NCBI RefSeq assembly: GCF_028463985.1
Contig: NZ_CP116766.1
Span: 682,001-746,000 of the forward strand
Length of the DNA stretch: 64,000 nt
Source: Neisseria lisongii
Lineage (GTDB): Bacteria > Pseudomonadota > Gammaproteobacteria > Burkholderiales > Neisseriaceae
Reading direction: 5' to 3'
The translations under genes were made by a program, and so were the position numbers. The notes below the pieces were generated by a model, which was given only the letters and a program-made list of their open reading frames with translations, was not told where the DNA came from and searched no databases. Shown here one piece after another: positions 8,089 to 16,244 of this stretch. The number at the start of each line of letters is the position of its first letter. Position 1 is the stretch's first letter.

Positions 8089-8832
8089 ATGAACAAACCG
8101 TTATTGTCTGCTTTCGCCGCTGTTTTGTTTGCCGCACAGGTGCAGGCGGGGGAAATTACCGTGTCGGCAGCGGCAAGCCTGAAAGATGCGTTCGGGCAGA
8201 TGATTGCGCAATATCAGGCACGTTTTCCGCAAAGCCGGGTTAAGCTGAATACTGCCGGTTCGGGCGCTTTGCTGCAGCAGGTGGCGCAGGGTGCGCCGGT
8301 CGATGTGGTGGCGTTTGCCGATGAAGAAACCATGAATCAGGCGCAGAAAAAAGGATTGATTGTGCCGCAAAGCCGCAAAACCTTTGCCCGTAATGCCTTG
8401 GTGGTGGCAGCGCCGATTGGCCGCAGCGTGCCGTTTCACGGTTTGGCAGACTTGAGCGGCAGCCGTTTTCAACGCATTGCCCTGAGTCAGCCGCAAAGCG
8501 TTCCCGTGGGGCGTTATGCCAAAGCGGCATTGGAAACGGCTGGCGTGTGGCAGCAGCTTCAGCCGAAAATCATTACCACGCAGAATGTGCGCCAGTCGCT
8601 GGACTATATCGCCCGTGGCGAGGTAGATGCCGGTTTTGTGTACCGCACCGATGCGTTGCTGATGAAAAATAAAATCAAAGTGTTGCAGATTGTACCGACT
8701 GCACAGGCAGTCAGTTATCCGTTGGCGCTGACCCGACACAGCGGCGGCAATCGGGAAGCGGCACAGTTTGCCGCCTATGTCTTGTCGCCGCAGGGGCAGC
8801 AGGTGTTGAAACGCTATGGGTTTGGTAGTTGA
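8089..8832 (+). CDS. modA: Molybdate ABC transporter, periplasmic binding protein
   Basis: 247 residues. A Sec signal peptide ends at AQVQA-GEITV. The mature protein has the ModA opening VSAAASLKDAF, then NTAGSGALLQQVAQGAPVD (oxyanion ligand loops), and RGEVDAGFVYRTDAL near residue 184. It captures molybdate or tungstate for the ModBC importer. I start at the ATG at 8089 because it gives the signal peptide and follows AGAGA; upstream starts give no sensible leader. No modB or modC follows: downstream is a transposase remnant and then guaB, so the permease genes lie elsewhere or have been lost. Confidence 0.93.
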   Translation: MNKPLLSAFAAVLFAAQVQAGEITVSAAASLKDAFGQMIAQYQARFPQSRVKLNTAGSGALLQQVAQGAPVDVVAFADEETMNQAQKKGLIVPQSRKTFARNALVVAAPIGRSVPFHGLADLSGSRFQRIALSQPQSVPVGRYAKAALETAGVWQQLQPKIITTQNVRQSLDYIARGEVDAGFVYRTDALLMKNKIKVLQIVPTAQAVSYPLALTRHSGGNREAAQFAAYVLSPQGQQVLKRYGFGS

Positions 8833-8848
8833 AACGGTTTTGGGGCGG

Positions 8849-9153
8849 TATAGTGAATTAACTGAATTTTCTTCGTACTCTAAATTCAACCGAAATGGTC
8901 CGTTTCGACACCAATTTGCCTGACTGTACAGCTGTCAGTGCGGCCAAGTTTCTTTTGAAGGAATTGTGCCGTTTTGTGAATTTTTATAATACAATTAAGC
9001 CACATAAGGTTTTAAAAGGTGATACACCTTTTGATGTTTCACAGGCTTATTTTTTTCAACCTGTTGTGTAAACAACGCAGTTGTTTTTTTACACGTGCCT
9101 TGTCTTGATGTAACTTTAATTTACTAGATATTTTTCGGCTATAGTCAATTAAC
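8849..9153 (+). mobile_element. IS remnant bounded by Correia-like TATAGT[G/C]AATTAAC motifs
   Basis: TATAGTGAATTAAC at 8849-8862 and TATAGTCAATTAAC at 9140-9153 are near-identical direct copies, related to the TATAGTGGATTAA ends of Correia elements. Between them lies the 3' end of a transposase gene followed by a T-rich hairpin (AAACAAC GCA GTTGTTT, near 9070-9091). The segment looks like the residue of an insertion sequence that entered between modA and guaB. Confidence 0.55.
8892..9071 (+). pseudogene. Transposase C-terminal fragment (integrase-core type)
   Basis: An open frame ends with TAA at 9069-9071. Its tail includes FVNFYNTIKPHKVLKG and then TPFDVSQAYF, the pattern that ends DDE integrase-core transposases of the IS3/IS481 type (YNTxRPHxxLxxxTP). 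Only about the last 55 residues are left; no catalytic residues or start codon remain. It cannot be active. Confidence 0.7.
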
Positions 9154-9235
9154 TACATCAAATCCGCCACCTTTACTGTTTCTGTAAAAAAATTTCATCG
9201 CCTGCTTAAAAAACTGTTTTTTGCGGGAAAATCCA

Positions 9236-9244
9236 TGTTATAAT
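9236..9244 (+). promoter_or_regulatory. Extended -10 promoter of guaB
   Basis: TGTTATAAT is an ideal extended -10 (TGn-TATAAT), 36 bp before the guaB ATG. No good -35 is present, as is common when the TG extension is used. Confidence 0.75.
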
Positions 9245-9280
9245 GCCCTGCATCTTGCACAAACTGGAAAGCCGAGCATT

Positions 9281-10744
9281 ATGCGTATCGTAGAAAAAGC
9301 CTATACTTTTGACGATGTTTTGTTGGTTCCTGCACATTCAACTGTGCTGCCTCGAGATGTCAAACTTCAAACCAAGCTCACCAAAGAAATCACTCTGAAT
9401 CTTCCCCTGCTTTCTGCCGCTATGGATACTGTAACCGAAGCCCGTCTGGCCATTTCGATGGCGCAGGAAGGCGGTATCGGCATTATCCATAAAAATATGC
9501 CGCCTGAAGCGCAGGCGAGGGCGGTGTCTAAGGTTAAGCGGCATGAAAGCGGTGTGGTGAAAGACCCGGTTACGGTTGCGCCTGATGTGTTGATTGGCGA
9601 TTTGCTGAGAATGCGTGCCGAGCGCAAACGCAAAATGTCCGGCTTGCCGGTGGTGGAAAACGGAAAAGTGGTGGGGATTGTTACCAACCGCGATTTGCGT
9701 TTTGAAAACCGCTTGGACTTGCCGGTTTCTGCCATTATGACCCCTCGTGAGCGTTTGGTTACGGTATCGGAGGGTACGAGCATTGAAGAGGCACGCGAGC
9801 TGATGCATACGCATAAGGTCGAGCGGGTGCTGGTGCTGAACGAAAAAGACGAGCTTAAGGGCTTGATTACGGTTAAAGATATTGTGAAAACCACTGAGTT
9901 TCCGAATGCCAACAAAGATGCCGAAGGCCGTCTGCGGGTCGGTGCGGCGGTGGGAACCGGCGGCGATACCGAAGAGCGTATCAAAGCCTTGGTTGCTGCG
10001 GGCGTGGATGTGATTGTAGTGGATACGGCCCACGGCCACAGCCAAGGTGTGATTGACCGTGTGCGGTGGGTGAAAGAAAACTTCCCGCAAGTGCAGGTAA
10101 TCGGCGGTAATATTGCCACTGCCCAAGCGGCTTTGGACTTGGTGGCGGCGGGTGCGGATGCGGTGAAAGTCGGTATCGGTCCGGGTTCGATTTGTACCAC
10201 CCGTATCGTTGCCGGTGTCGGTGTGCCGCAGCTGACGGCTATTCATAATGTTGCCGAAGCCTTGAAAGGCACGGGCGTTCCGCTGATTGCCGACGGCGGT
10301 ATCCGCTTCTCCGGCGATATTGCCAAAGCCTTGGCTGCCGGCGCATACAGCGTGATGTTGGGCGGTATGTTTGCGGGTACAGAAGAAGCGCCGGGCGAAA
10401 TTGAGCTTTATCAAGGCCGTTCGTACAAATCTTATCGGGGCATGGGTTCGCTGGGTGCGATGAGCCAAGGCTCTGCCGACCGTTATTTCCAAGACAAAAC
10501 CGACAGTGCCGATAAATATGTGCCGGAGGGCATCGAGGGTCGTGTGCCGTATAAAGGCCCGATTGTGAACATTATCCACCAACTGATGGGCGGTCTGCGT
10601 TCCAGCATGGGCTATCTGGGCTGCGCCAATATCGGTGAAATGCACGAAAAAGCGGAATTTGTGGAAATTACTTCCGCCGGTATGAACGAATCGCATGTTC
10701 ACGATGTGCAGATTACCAAAGAAGCGCCAAACTACCACCGCTGA
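9281..10744 (+). CDS. guaB: Inosine-5'-monophosphate dehydrogenase
   Basis: Oxidises IMP to XMP with NAD+, the committed step of GMP synthesis. 487 residues, the normal bacterial length. The order is: barrel start AYTFDDVLLVPAHSTVLPR; two CBS domains around residues 95-205; NAD loop ADGGIRFSGDI near 337-347; catalytic-cysteine loop VGIGPGSICTTR near 298-309; flap YRGMGSLGAM near 406. I use the ATG at 9281, which opens directly on the conserved N-terminus; an in-frame start 60 bp upstream lies at the promoter and is rejected. Confidence 0.97.
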   Translation: MRIVEKAYTFDDVLLVPAHSTVLPRDVKLQTKLTKEITLNLPLLSAAMDTVTEARLAISMAQEGGIGIIHKNMPPEAQARAVSKVKRHESGVVKDPVTVAPDVLIGDLLRMRAERKRKMSGLPVVENGKVVGIVTNRDLRFENRLDLPVSAIMTPRERLVTVSEGTSIEEARELMHTHKVERVLVLNEKDELKGLITVKDIVKTTEFPNANKDAEGRLRVGAAVGTGGDTEERIKALVAAGVDVIVVDTAHGHSQGVIDRVRWVKENFPQVQVIGGNIATAQAALDLVAAGADAVKVGIGPGSICTTRIVAGVGVPQLTAIHNVAEALKGTGVPLIADGGIRFSGDIAKALAAGAYSVMLGGMFAGTEEAPGEIELYQGRSYKSYRGMGSLGAMSQGSADRYFQDKTDSADKYVPEGIEGRVPYKGPIVNIIHQLMGGLRSSMGYLGCANIGEMHEKAEFVEITSAGMNESHVHDVQITKEAPNYHR

Positions 10745-10749
10745 TTTGG

Positions 10750-10854
10750 ATAGTGAAGTAACCTCAAAGCACTACAGTGTTGGCTTTGCCTTGCCGTATT
10801 ACTCATACTGTTTGCGGCTTGCCGCCTTGTATTGCTTTGGGATTATTTCACTAT
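10750..10854. mobile_element. Correia-like MITE downstream of guaB
   Basis: A 105-bp non-coding element. Its left end ATAGTGAAGTAACCTCAAAGCA and the reverse complement of its right end, ATAGTGAAATAATCCCAAAGCA, agree at 19 of 22 positions. The interior (GCCTTGCCGTATTACTCATAC, then GCGGCTTGCCGCCTTGTA) resembles Correia-element interiors. It starts five bases after the guaB stop and its fold could end guaB transcription. Confidence 0.75.
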
Positions 10855-11218
10855 ACAGTAACCCCCTGATGCCTATCTGTCCGAAATCGCATTTTTTGGG
10901 GTTTTGATGGGGTATTGATGTCTCATTTTTGGGTTAAGTGAGTATAACTGATGTTGCCCTTGAAAATAGAAAGTAAGGCCGTCTGAAAATTACTTTCCGG
11001 ACAGCATCTATAGTTAAAATACCGAATTTTCTGTACAAATCGGCAAGCTAAGTTGGTCCACCTGCACTTTGTTCCCTATCCCGCTGGCGGGAAGGGGTTA
11101 GGGGAAGGGTGGCTCGCTGTGGTGTCATATTTTTTTGGTTGATTTACTATATTATTAAAAACTCTCAAAAACCCGCCCGCTCTTTTGTGTAAGCGACGGG
11201 AATCTTAAATTTTCGCAA
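10855..11218. other. Gene-free stretch with structured repeats
   Basis: No gene is seen. It holds GAAAGTAA / TTACTTTC (10969-10997), a hairpin whose loop is a DUS, and a G/C-rich run near 11070-11115 with TCCCGCTGGCGGGA inside CCCTA...GGGGTTAGGGGAAGGG, which can fold strongly and looks like a dispersed repeat. Confidence 0.4.
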
Positions 11219-11252
11219 ATGCCGTCTGAAAAATGAGATTTTCAGACGGCAT
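11219..11252. terminator. DUS-pair hairpin, left flank of the oxidoreductase/ArsR segment
   Basis: ATGCCGTCTGAAAA and TTTTCAGACGGCAT pair around a short loop. It lies past the stop codon of the minus-strand oxidoreductase gene and probably terminates it. Confidence 0.8.
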
Positions 11253-11289
11253 TTGTCGGTTCAAAAAACTTAGAAACTTTTATCCGCTC

Positions 11290-12513
11290 TTACGCCCGTT
11301 CTTTGCGTAATCCCGCCGTGCCTTTTTCCCATAAAATTGAGAATAACAACCTCCATGCTGTTAAATTTGGGTTGGGGTTTTTGCCTTGGCTGAGGCGTTT
11401 CATTTGGTGCATATACCACGCCATTTCCAGCACGGAACCGAGCGTTTGATCAATTTTGTTCACGCCGGTGCGGATCGGTTTGGTTTGTACGGCTTGATAG
11501 CGTTTTTCCGCAATCTGGTTGGGTAAATCTGGCACAAGGGCAAAGGGTTTGGCGATGCCGACAAAATCCAACATTTCGCTGTTTACGGCATCGTTCATTG
11601 CCTGTTCGCTACGGAAACCGCCCGTAACCACAAGGGGAATGTCGCACACTTGGCGTACTTTTTCGGCAAAGGAAAGGAAATAGGCTTCACGCTGGGCGGT
11701 GCTGGCTTTCACGCCTTCCAACATTGTTGGGCTTTCGTAGTTACCGCCCGAAATTTCCAGTAAATCTACGCCCAATTCGGCAAGTTTTTGGGCGACTTGC
11801 AAGGCATCGTGTTCGTCAAAACCGCCTTTTTGGAAATCCGCCGAATTGAGTTTGACCGACACAATAAAATCCTTGCTCGTGGCTTGGCGGATGGCGTGGT
11901 AGACTTCCACTAAAAAACGCATACGGTTTTCCAACGTTCCGCCCCATTTGTCGGTGCGTTGGTTGTGGTGTGGCGATAAAAACTGGCTGATTAAATAACC
12001 GTGGGCAGCGTGGATCTGCACTCCGGAAAAGCCTGCTTTTTCGGCGATTTGGGCAACGGTGGCAAAGCGTTGAATGAGATCTAAAATCTCCGTTTCGCTC
12101 AAAGCTCGGGGCGGATTAAAAAACGCACCGACATTTCCGCTCAACGGCACGGCACTCGGGGCAACGGGTTTGGGCGATAAATCTTTCGGCGACTGTTTGC
12201 CAGGGTGATTGATCTGCATGAGCAACAGCGTGTCGTTTTGCGTGCCAGCGGTTGCCCAGCGTTGCAACATCGGCAAATCCCGCTCGTCTTCAATCACCAC
12301 ATCATCAGCCGATCCTAACGCCCGATAATCTACCATCACATTGCCCGTAACCAACACGCCAGCACCGCCTTTCGCCCAGCGGTCGTAAAGGGTAACGTAG
12401 GCATCGCTTGGGTTGTTGCCCCGTGAAATTTGTTCCGACATCGCACCTTTTAAGATGCGGTTTTTGCTGATTTTGCCGTTTTTTAAGGTAAAAGGGGTTA
12501 AAAACGCAGACAT
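11290..12513 (-). CDS. NADH:flavin oxidoreductase, Old Yellow Enzyme family
   Basis: A 407-residue FMN-dependent TIM-barrel oxidoreductase that reduces activated alkenes or similar electrophiles using NAD(P)H; the true substrate is unknown. Seen: N-terminal KNRILKGAMSE, MQINHPGKQSP near residue 105, the active-site pair HAAHGYLISQFLSP near 180-193, and a C-terminal LVVTGGFRSEQAM phosphate-binding loop. I start at MSAFL (12513) because GGAG lies six bases before it. Codon use is A/T-richer than neighbours and the gene has no DUS, suggesting acquisition; it looks Pasteurellaceae-like. It lies downstream of an ArsR-type gene but behind a terminator. Confidence 0.9.
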   Translation of the reverse strand: MSAFLTPFTLKNGKISKNRILKGAMSEQISRGNNPSDAYVTLYDRWAKGGAGVLVTGNVMVDYRALGSADDVVIEDERDLPMLQRWATAGTQNDTLLLMQINHPGKQSPKDLSPKPVAPSAVPLSGNVGAFFNPPRALSETEILDLIQRFATVAQIAEKAGFSGVQIHAAHGYLISQFLSPHHNQRTDKWGGTLENRMRFLVEVYHAIRQATSKDFIVSVKLNSADFQKGGFDEHDALQVAQKLAELGVDLLEISGGNYESPTMLEGVKASTAQREAYFLSFAEKVRQVCDIPLVVTGGFRSEQAMNDAVNSEMLDFVGIAKPFALVPDLPNQIAEKRYQAVQTKPIRTGVNKIDQTLGSVLEMAWYMHQMKRLSQGKNPNPNLTAWRLLFSILWEKGTAGLRKERA

Positions 12514-12566
12514 TTTACGCTCCATAAGTTGATAGGTTTAAGAATATAAACGCATTAAGCCATTAA

Positions 12567-12586
12567 AAAAGCCGACATCGGCTTTT
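12567..12586 (-). terminator. Terminator downstream of the ArsR-type gene
   Basis: AAAAGCCGA and TCGGCTTTT pair perfectly around two bases. On the minus strand the stem is followed by a six-T run, so arsR transcription should stop before the oxidoreductase, which then needs its own promoter in 12514-12566. Confidence 0.75.
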
Positions 12587-12591
12587 GAATG

Positions 12592-12625
12592 ATAGTGAAA
12601 TAAAATAAGCAAGATACAAGGCGGG
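12592..12625. mobile_element. Half copy of the Correia-like MITE
   Basis: ATAGTGAAATAA at 12592-12603, then AAGCAAGATACAAGGCGG, matches the reverse complement of the right end of the element at 10750-10854 (ATAGTGAAATAA...AAGCAATACAAGGCGG) apart from a short indel. The other end is missing. A 13-bp hairpin TAAAATAAGCAAG/CTTGCTTATTTTA (12600-12637) overlaps it and the ArsR stop codon. Confidence 0.55.
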
Positions 12626-12630
12626 CTTGC

Positions 12631-12966
12631 TTATTTTAGTTCGCTGGATTTTGCTTGATTAAGCGGACAATGCACACCCATCAATTCAACTAACTGCTGC
12701 AACAAGCCAAAGGATTTTTCAAAAGACAGCGAATAAAACCGCTCTTTGCCTTGTTGCTCAACCCGCACCACTTCCACCGACAACAACAGCTTGAGATGAT
12801 GGGATACCGCAGGGCGGGACAAATGCAGCCGTTCGGTCAGCTCATTCACATTCAACCGCCCTTGTTCAAACAGCAACTGAATGATTTTATGACGGTTTTC
12901 ATCGCTTAACACCGTAAACGTCGGGATACATTCCCGCAAAGTGTCCATGATTGGCAGGTTGCTCAT
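12631..12966 (-). CDS. ArsR/SmtB-family transcriptional regulator
   Basis: A 111-residue winged-helix repressor. The HTH is LNVNELTERLHLSRPAVSHH (first part LNVNELTERL, second HLSRPAVSHH) near residues 38-57, followed by the wing VVRVEQQGKERFYSL. The two cysteines (near residues 13 and 99) do not form the usual CxC metal site, so it may respond to something other than metal. It sits upstream of the flavin oxidoreductase on the same strand and probably controls itself and perhaps that gene. Like its neighbour it has no DUS and a higher A/T content. Confidence 0.88.
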   Translation of the reverse strand: MSNLPIMDTLRECIPTFTVLSDENRHKIIQLLFEQGRLNVNELTERLHLSRPAVSHHLKLLLSVEVVRVEQQGKERFYSLSFEKSFGLLQQLVELMGVHCPLNQAKSSELK

Positions 12967-12983
12967 TTTAAATTGGTTTATGA

Positions 12984-12999
12984 GTTTAAAAATTTGAAC
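12984..12999 (-). promoter_or_regulatory. Candidate ArsR operator
   Basis: GTTTAAAAATTTGAAC is an imperfect 16-bp dyad (12 of 16 positions symmetric) starting 18 bp upstream of the ArsR-type start codon, where ArsR-family dimers usually bind for self-repression. Confidence 0.4.
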
Positions 13000-13107
13000 G
13001 AATTTTAGTGGGGAAGGGCGACGGTGTCAAGAGTGGGGAAGTTTGCCGCTGGTTTTCGATGATTTTTGAAGCAGAAAGAAGGGAATATTTTCAGGATAAT
13101 TAAACCA

Positions 13108-13139
13108 AGGCCGTCTGAAAACCGGTTTTCAGACGGCCT
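13108..13139. terminator. DUS-pair hairpin between ArsR segment and leuB
   Basis: AGGCCGTCTGAAAA pairs with TTTTCAGACGGCCT around CCGG. It lies past the leuB stop and marks the right flank of the foreign-looking segment. Confidence 0.8.
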
Positions 13140-13185
13140 CGCTGCTGTAAATAAAAATGCGTGAAGGGTTTCACGCATTTTGGGT

Positions 13186-14256
13186 TTACAGGGCGGCTAA
13201 TACGGCATCTCCCATTTCGCTGCAGGATACCAATGTCGTGCCTTCTTCGTAGATGTCGGCGGTACGTTTGCCTTGCTGCAAAACGGTTTGAACGGCTTGC
13301 TCGACCTGTTTGGCCCGTGCTTCATCGTTCAGACTGTAGCGCAACAACATAGCGAGGGATAAAATGGTTGCCAGCGGGTTGGCTTTGTTTTGGCCGGCGA
13401 TGTCGGGCGCAGAGCCGTGCGACGGTTCATACAGGCCTTTGCCGTTTTCGTCTAGAGACGCAGAGGGCAGCATGCCGATAGAGCCGGTCAGCATGGAGGC
13501 TTGGTCGCTGAGAATGTCGCCGAAGATGTTGCCGGTGGCAATCACGTCAAATTGTTTCGGCGCACGCACCAGCTGCATGGCGGCGTTATCGACATACATA
13601 TGGCTCAGTTGTACATCCGGATAGTTTTTAGCAGTTTCGTTGAAAATTTCTTTCCACAATTCGGTGGTTTCCAAAACATTGGCTTTATCGACCGAACAGA
13701 GTTTTTTGCCCCGTTTTTGGGCGGCTTCAAATGAAACTTTGGCAATGCGGCGGATTTCGCTTTCGCTATATTTCATGGTGTTGAAGCCTTCACGCTCGCC
13801 GTTTTCCAAGGTACGGATGCCGCGCGGCTCGCCGAAATAGATGTCGCCGGTTAATTCCCGCACGATCAACACATCCAAGCCCGCCACGACTTCGGGTTTC
13901 AGCGTGGAAGCATTAGCCAATTCGGGGTAGAGTACGGCAGGGCGCAGGTTGGCGAACAGATTTAAATCTTTGCGGATTGCCAGCAAACCGCGTTCAGGGC
14001 GCAGCGGACGGTCGAGATTGTCGTATTGCGGCGAACCGACTGCACCGAGCAAGACGGCATCGGCTTTGTGGCAGAGGTTTTGGGTAAATTCAGGATAGGG
14101 CGAGCCGTATTGGTCGTAGGCTTCGCCGCCCAATGGGGCATATTCGTAGGCGGCATCCAAGCCCTGTTCGATTAATTTGTCTAAAACACGGACGGTTTCA
14201 CGCACGATTTCCGGGCCGATACCGTCGCCTCGTAAGATTGCGATTTGTTTGGTCAT
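13186..14256 (-). CDS. leuB: 3-isopropylmalate dehydrogenase
   Basis: The third enzyme of leucine synthesis, NAD+-dependent oxidative decarboxylation of 3-isopropylmalate. 356 residues, normal length. Seen: ILRGDGIGPEI at the N-terminus, the substrate arginines in RPLRPERGLLAIRK near residues 83-96, VDKANVLET near 190, and the metal/cofactor loop GDILSDQASML then PSHGSAPDIAG near 275-285. Its start lies only 17 bp after the stop of the methyltransferase gene, so it appears to be expressed with the RM genes or by read-through rather than directly with leuCD. Confidence 0.97.
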   Translation of the reverse strand: MTKQIAILRGDGIGPEIVRETVRVLDKLIEQGLDAAYEYAPLGGEAYDQYGSPYPEFTQNLCHKADAVLLGAVGSPQYDNLDRPLRPERGLLAIRKDLNLFANLRPAVLYPELANASTLKPEVVAGLDVLIVRELTGDIYFGEPRGIRTLENGEREGFNTMKYSESEIRRIAKVSFEAAQKRGKKLCSVDKANVLETTELWKEIFNETAKNYPDVQLSHMYVDNAAMQLVRAPKQFDVIATGNIFGDILSDQASMLTGSIGMLPSASLDENGKGLYEPSHGSAPDIAGQNKANPLATILSLAMLLRYSLNDEARAKQVEQAVQTVLQQGKRTADIYEEGTTLVSCSEMGDAVLAAL

Positions 14257-14273
14257 GAGATTTCCTTTTTACA

Positions 14274-15362
14274 TTAGGGAAGATTGATAAACTGGTAAGG
14301 GGTAATGCCTAATCTGGTCTGAATGGTTTTCATTGCAACAGGGGAAATATCTGAACCAATCCAGCGGCGTTGTAAAGATTGGGCTGCCAGCAGAGTACTG
14401 CCGCCACCTGAAAAACAATCTAAGATAATTGAATCCGGATTAGAGGATTGGGCGATAATCATTTCTAACATTTCAGCGTTTTTTTCAGTCGGATAATTCG
14501 GATATTGAGGGTCTTTATACCGCCAGACATCTTGCATTTTTTTACCTTTATGCTCGTCTGCATACTTTTTGATACGGGGAACGCCGTTTTTAGACCATTC
14601 AATCAATCCTTGATTATCCAATGTTTCCAGTTCGGTAGGAGAGCAGCGCCAGTGTCTGCCTTGTGGCGGCATGATGTTTCGCCATGGTTTTCCGGTATCA
14701 CCGTTTTGTGTTTCTCCCGGAGCATGGGCGGGAACGGTATTATAGCGGCGGCCGTCAATACCGACTTTTTGAAACATTTCTTTTTTTTCGGTTTCACTTA
14801 GAGGAACGGTAATCTGGTTAAAAATATTTTTTTTTGCATTCTTGGCATAAAAAAGCACCATATCTTTTTCATTGCCATAGGCCCGGCGGCTGAAATTTTT
14901 AGGATTGGATTTAATGCGGGCAATGTCATTTTTGAAATTTTCAATATCAAAAATTTCATCCATAATAATTTTTAAATAGTGTCCCATTTTGGAATCGATA
15001 TGGACATAGATTGAACCTTGCTCCGATAATAATTCGCGCATTAAAACCAACCGTTCACGCATAAACTCTAAATACTCTTCGGTAGTCCAGTGATCATGAT
15101 ATGCGGTAACGCCTTTTTTGCTGCGGCTGATGGTGGAAATCCGATTTTCTGTTACAGTAAATTGCTGTTGTGTATTGTAAGGAGGGTCGATATATATCAA
15201 ATCGATTTTACCTCGATAACCATTGTTCAGCAGAATACTTAGTACTGTAAAATTATCGCCTTGAAATAAGATAGGCAGCGTATTATCCAAGTTTTGTAAG
15301 GGCGCAGCAGCTAAATTTAGGATTTCAGTTTCAGTCTTTTTTAAAGGATAGGTCAGTTGCAT
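14274..15362 (-). CDS. DNA methyltransferase of a type II-like RM pair (beta-class, DPPY)
   Basis: 362 residues. Motif IV DPPYNT (near residues 58-63) comes first and the AdoMet motif FSGGGSTL (near 318-325) comes late, the order of beta-class amino-methyltransferases; DPPY favours N6-adenine. It should protect sites cut by the nuclease encoded 6 bp upstream. The recognition site cannot be read from sequence. The gene is clearly A/T-richer than leuB and leuD around it and has no DUS, consistent with acquisition. Confidence 0.9.
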   Translation of the reverse strand: MQLTYPLKKTETEILNLAAAPLQNLDNTLPILFQGDNFTVLSILLNNGYRGKIDLIYIDPPYNTQQQFTVTENRISTISRSKKGVTAYHDHWTTEEYLEFMRERLVLMRELLSEQGSIYVHIDSKMGHYLKIIMDEIFDIENFKNDIARIKSNPKNFSRRAYGNEKDMVLFYAKNAKKNIFNQITVPLSETEKKEMFQKVGIDGRRYNTVPAHAPGETQNGDTGKPWRNIMPPQGRHWRCSPTELETLDNQGLIEWSKNGVPRIKKYADEHKGKKMQDVWRYKDPQYPNYPTEKNAEMLEMIIAQSSNPDSIILDCFSGGGSTLLAAQSLQRRWIGSDISPVAMKTIQTRLGITPYQFINLP

Positions 15363-15368
15363 ACAGAC

Positions 15369-16181
15369 TCAAAGAGAATAGAGATAATCACGCAGCAATA
15401 TAGCAGATAAAACTGTTTCAGTCGGCTTAAAAGCTGAAATTGCTTCAAATAATTTATGTTTGCCGGGAATGTATAATACACCGTCTAGAATGGCGATAAT
15501 GTGTACATGATGTTTGGAAGGTTTTAATTTTGATTGCATTGTTGAAACAGCATCGGCGAATTGTGCATTTTGATGCCCGCCAAAATCAGATAAGAATTTG
15601 GCTTCACCGATGATATATTGATGATTGAAACGGGCGATAAAGTCTAAACCTTTGTTATGATTATAGCCTAAATGCTCTTCAGCAAAGTGTTTCATGGCAG
15701 CATCGCTTGCATTGAAGATCATATTTTCAGCAGAGGCCATAAATACATCGGCTTGATCGGTTATAGGCGCACCTAATATCCCGCTATCTACCCATCGTTT
15801 GAATAGTGGCCCAATTTGTCGGTTGGTTTCTTTGGGAATACTGGTCTTATTAATAATTTCCTCAAACCCCATTTCAAGTAACATTCCGCCAAGACGTGCA
15901 ACAGTAGCCGGATTACGGTCAATCGCAGTTTTATCACGTTTAAGATATGCAACGTAAGAGTCTTTAATGGGAAATACTTCTTGTTTGAGCAAGATTCTGA
16001 TGAGTTCTTTATGGTTTTTGCTGTTTAAAGCGTTTTGGATATTATGTTGAGTGTCTGCACTTACTTCTCGGCGAAGATTGACTGACATTGGGTAAACTCG
16101 GAAAAGTTGATCCAGATAATCTTTTTGATTAGCTAAATCGATACTTTTTTGTGTCCAGAGATTAGTTATTTTCTTGCTCAT
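15369..16181 (-). CDS. Putative type II restriction endonuclease partner
   Basis: 270 residues, low G+C, directly upstream of the methyltransferase. A PD-(D/E)xK-like core is visible as GLDFIARFNHQYIIGEAKF (Asp then GEAK, near residues 176-194) followed by DFGGHQNAQF. This arrangement recalls the Tsp45I/MjaII-like nucleases, but I am not sure of that assignment. Function is supported mainly by the active-site motif and the pairing with a solitary amino-methyltransferase. A DUS hairpin separates it from leuD, so it should have its own promoter in 16182-16205. Confidence 0.75.
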   Translation of the reverse strand: MSKKITNLWTQKSIDLANQKDYLDQLFRVYPMSVNLRREVSADTQHNIQNALNSKNHKELIRILLKQEVFPIKDSYVAYLKRDKTAIDRNPATVARLGGMLLEMGFEEIINKTSIPKETNRQIGPLFKRWVDSGILGAPITDQADVFMASAENMIFNASDAAMKHFAEEHLGYNHNKGLDFIARFNHQYIIGEAKFLSDFGGHQNAQFADAVSTMQSKLKPSKHHVHIIAILDGVLYIPGKHKLFEAISAFKPTETVLSAILLRDYLYSL

Positions 16182-16205
16182 TTTTATTCCACATTTATGG
16201 GGAGA

Positions 16206-16234
16206 GCCGTCTGAACCTTAAGAATTCAGACGGC
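16206..16234. terminator. DUS-pair hairpin between leuD and the RM genes
   Basis: GCCGTCTGAA (16206-16215) pairs with TTCAGACGGC (16225-16234). It may end leuCD transcription before the RM genes, though there is no T tract on the minus strand. Confidence 0.55.
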
Positions 16235-16244
16235 CTAATAAATT

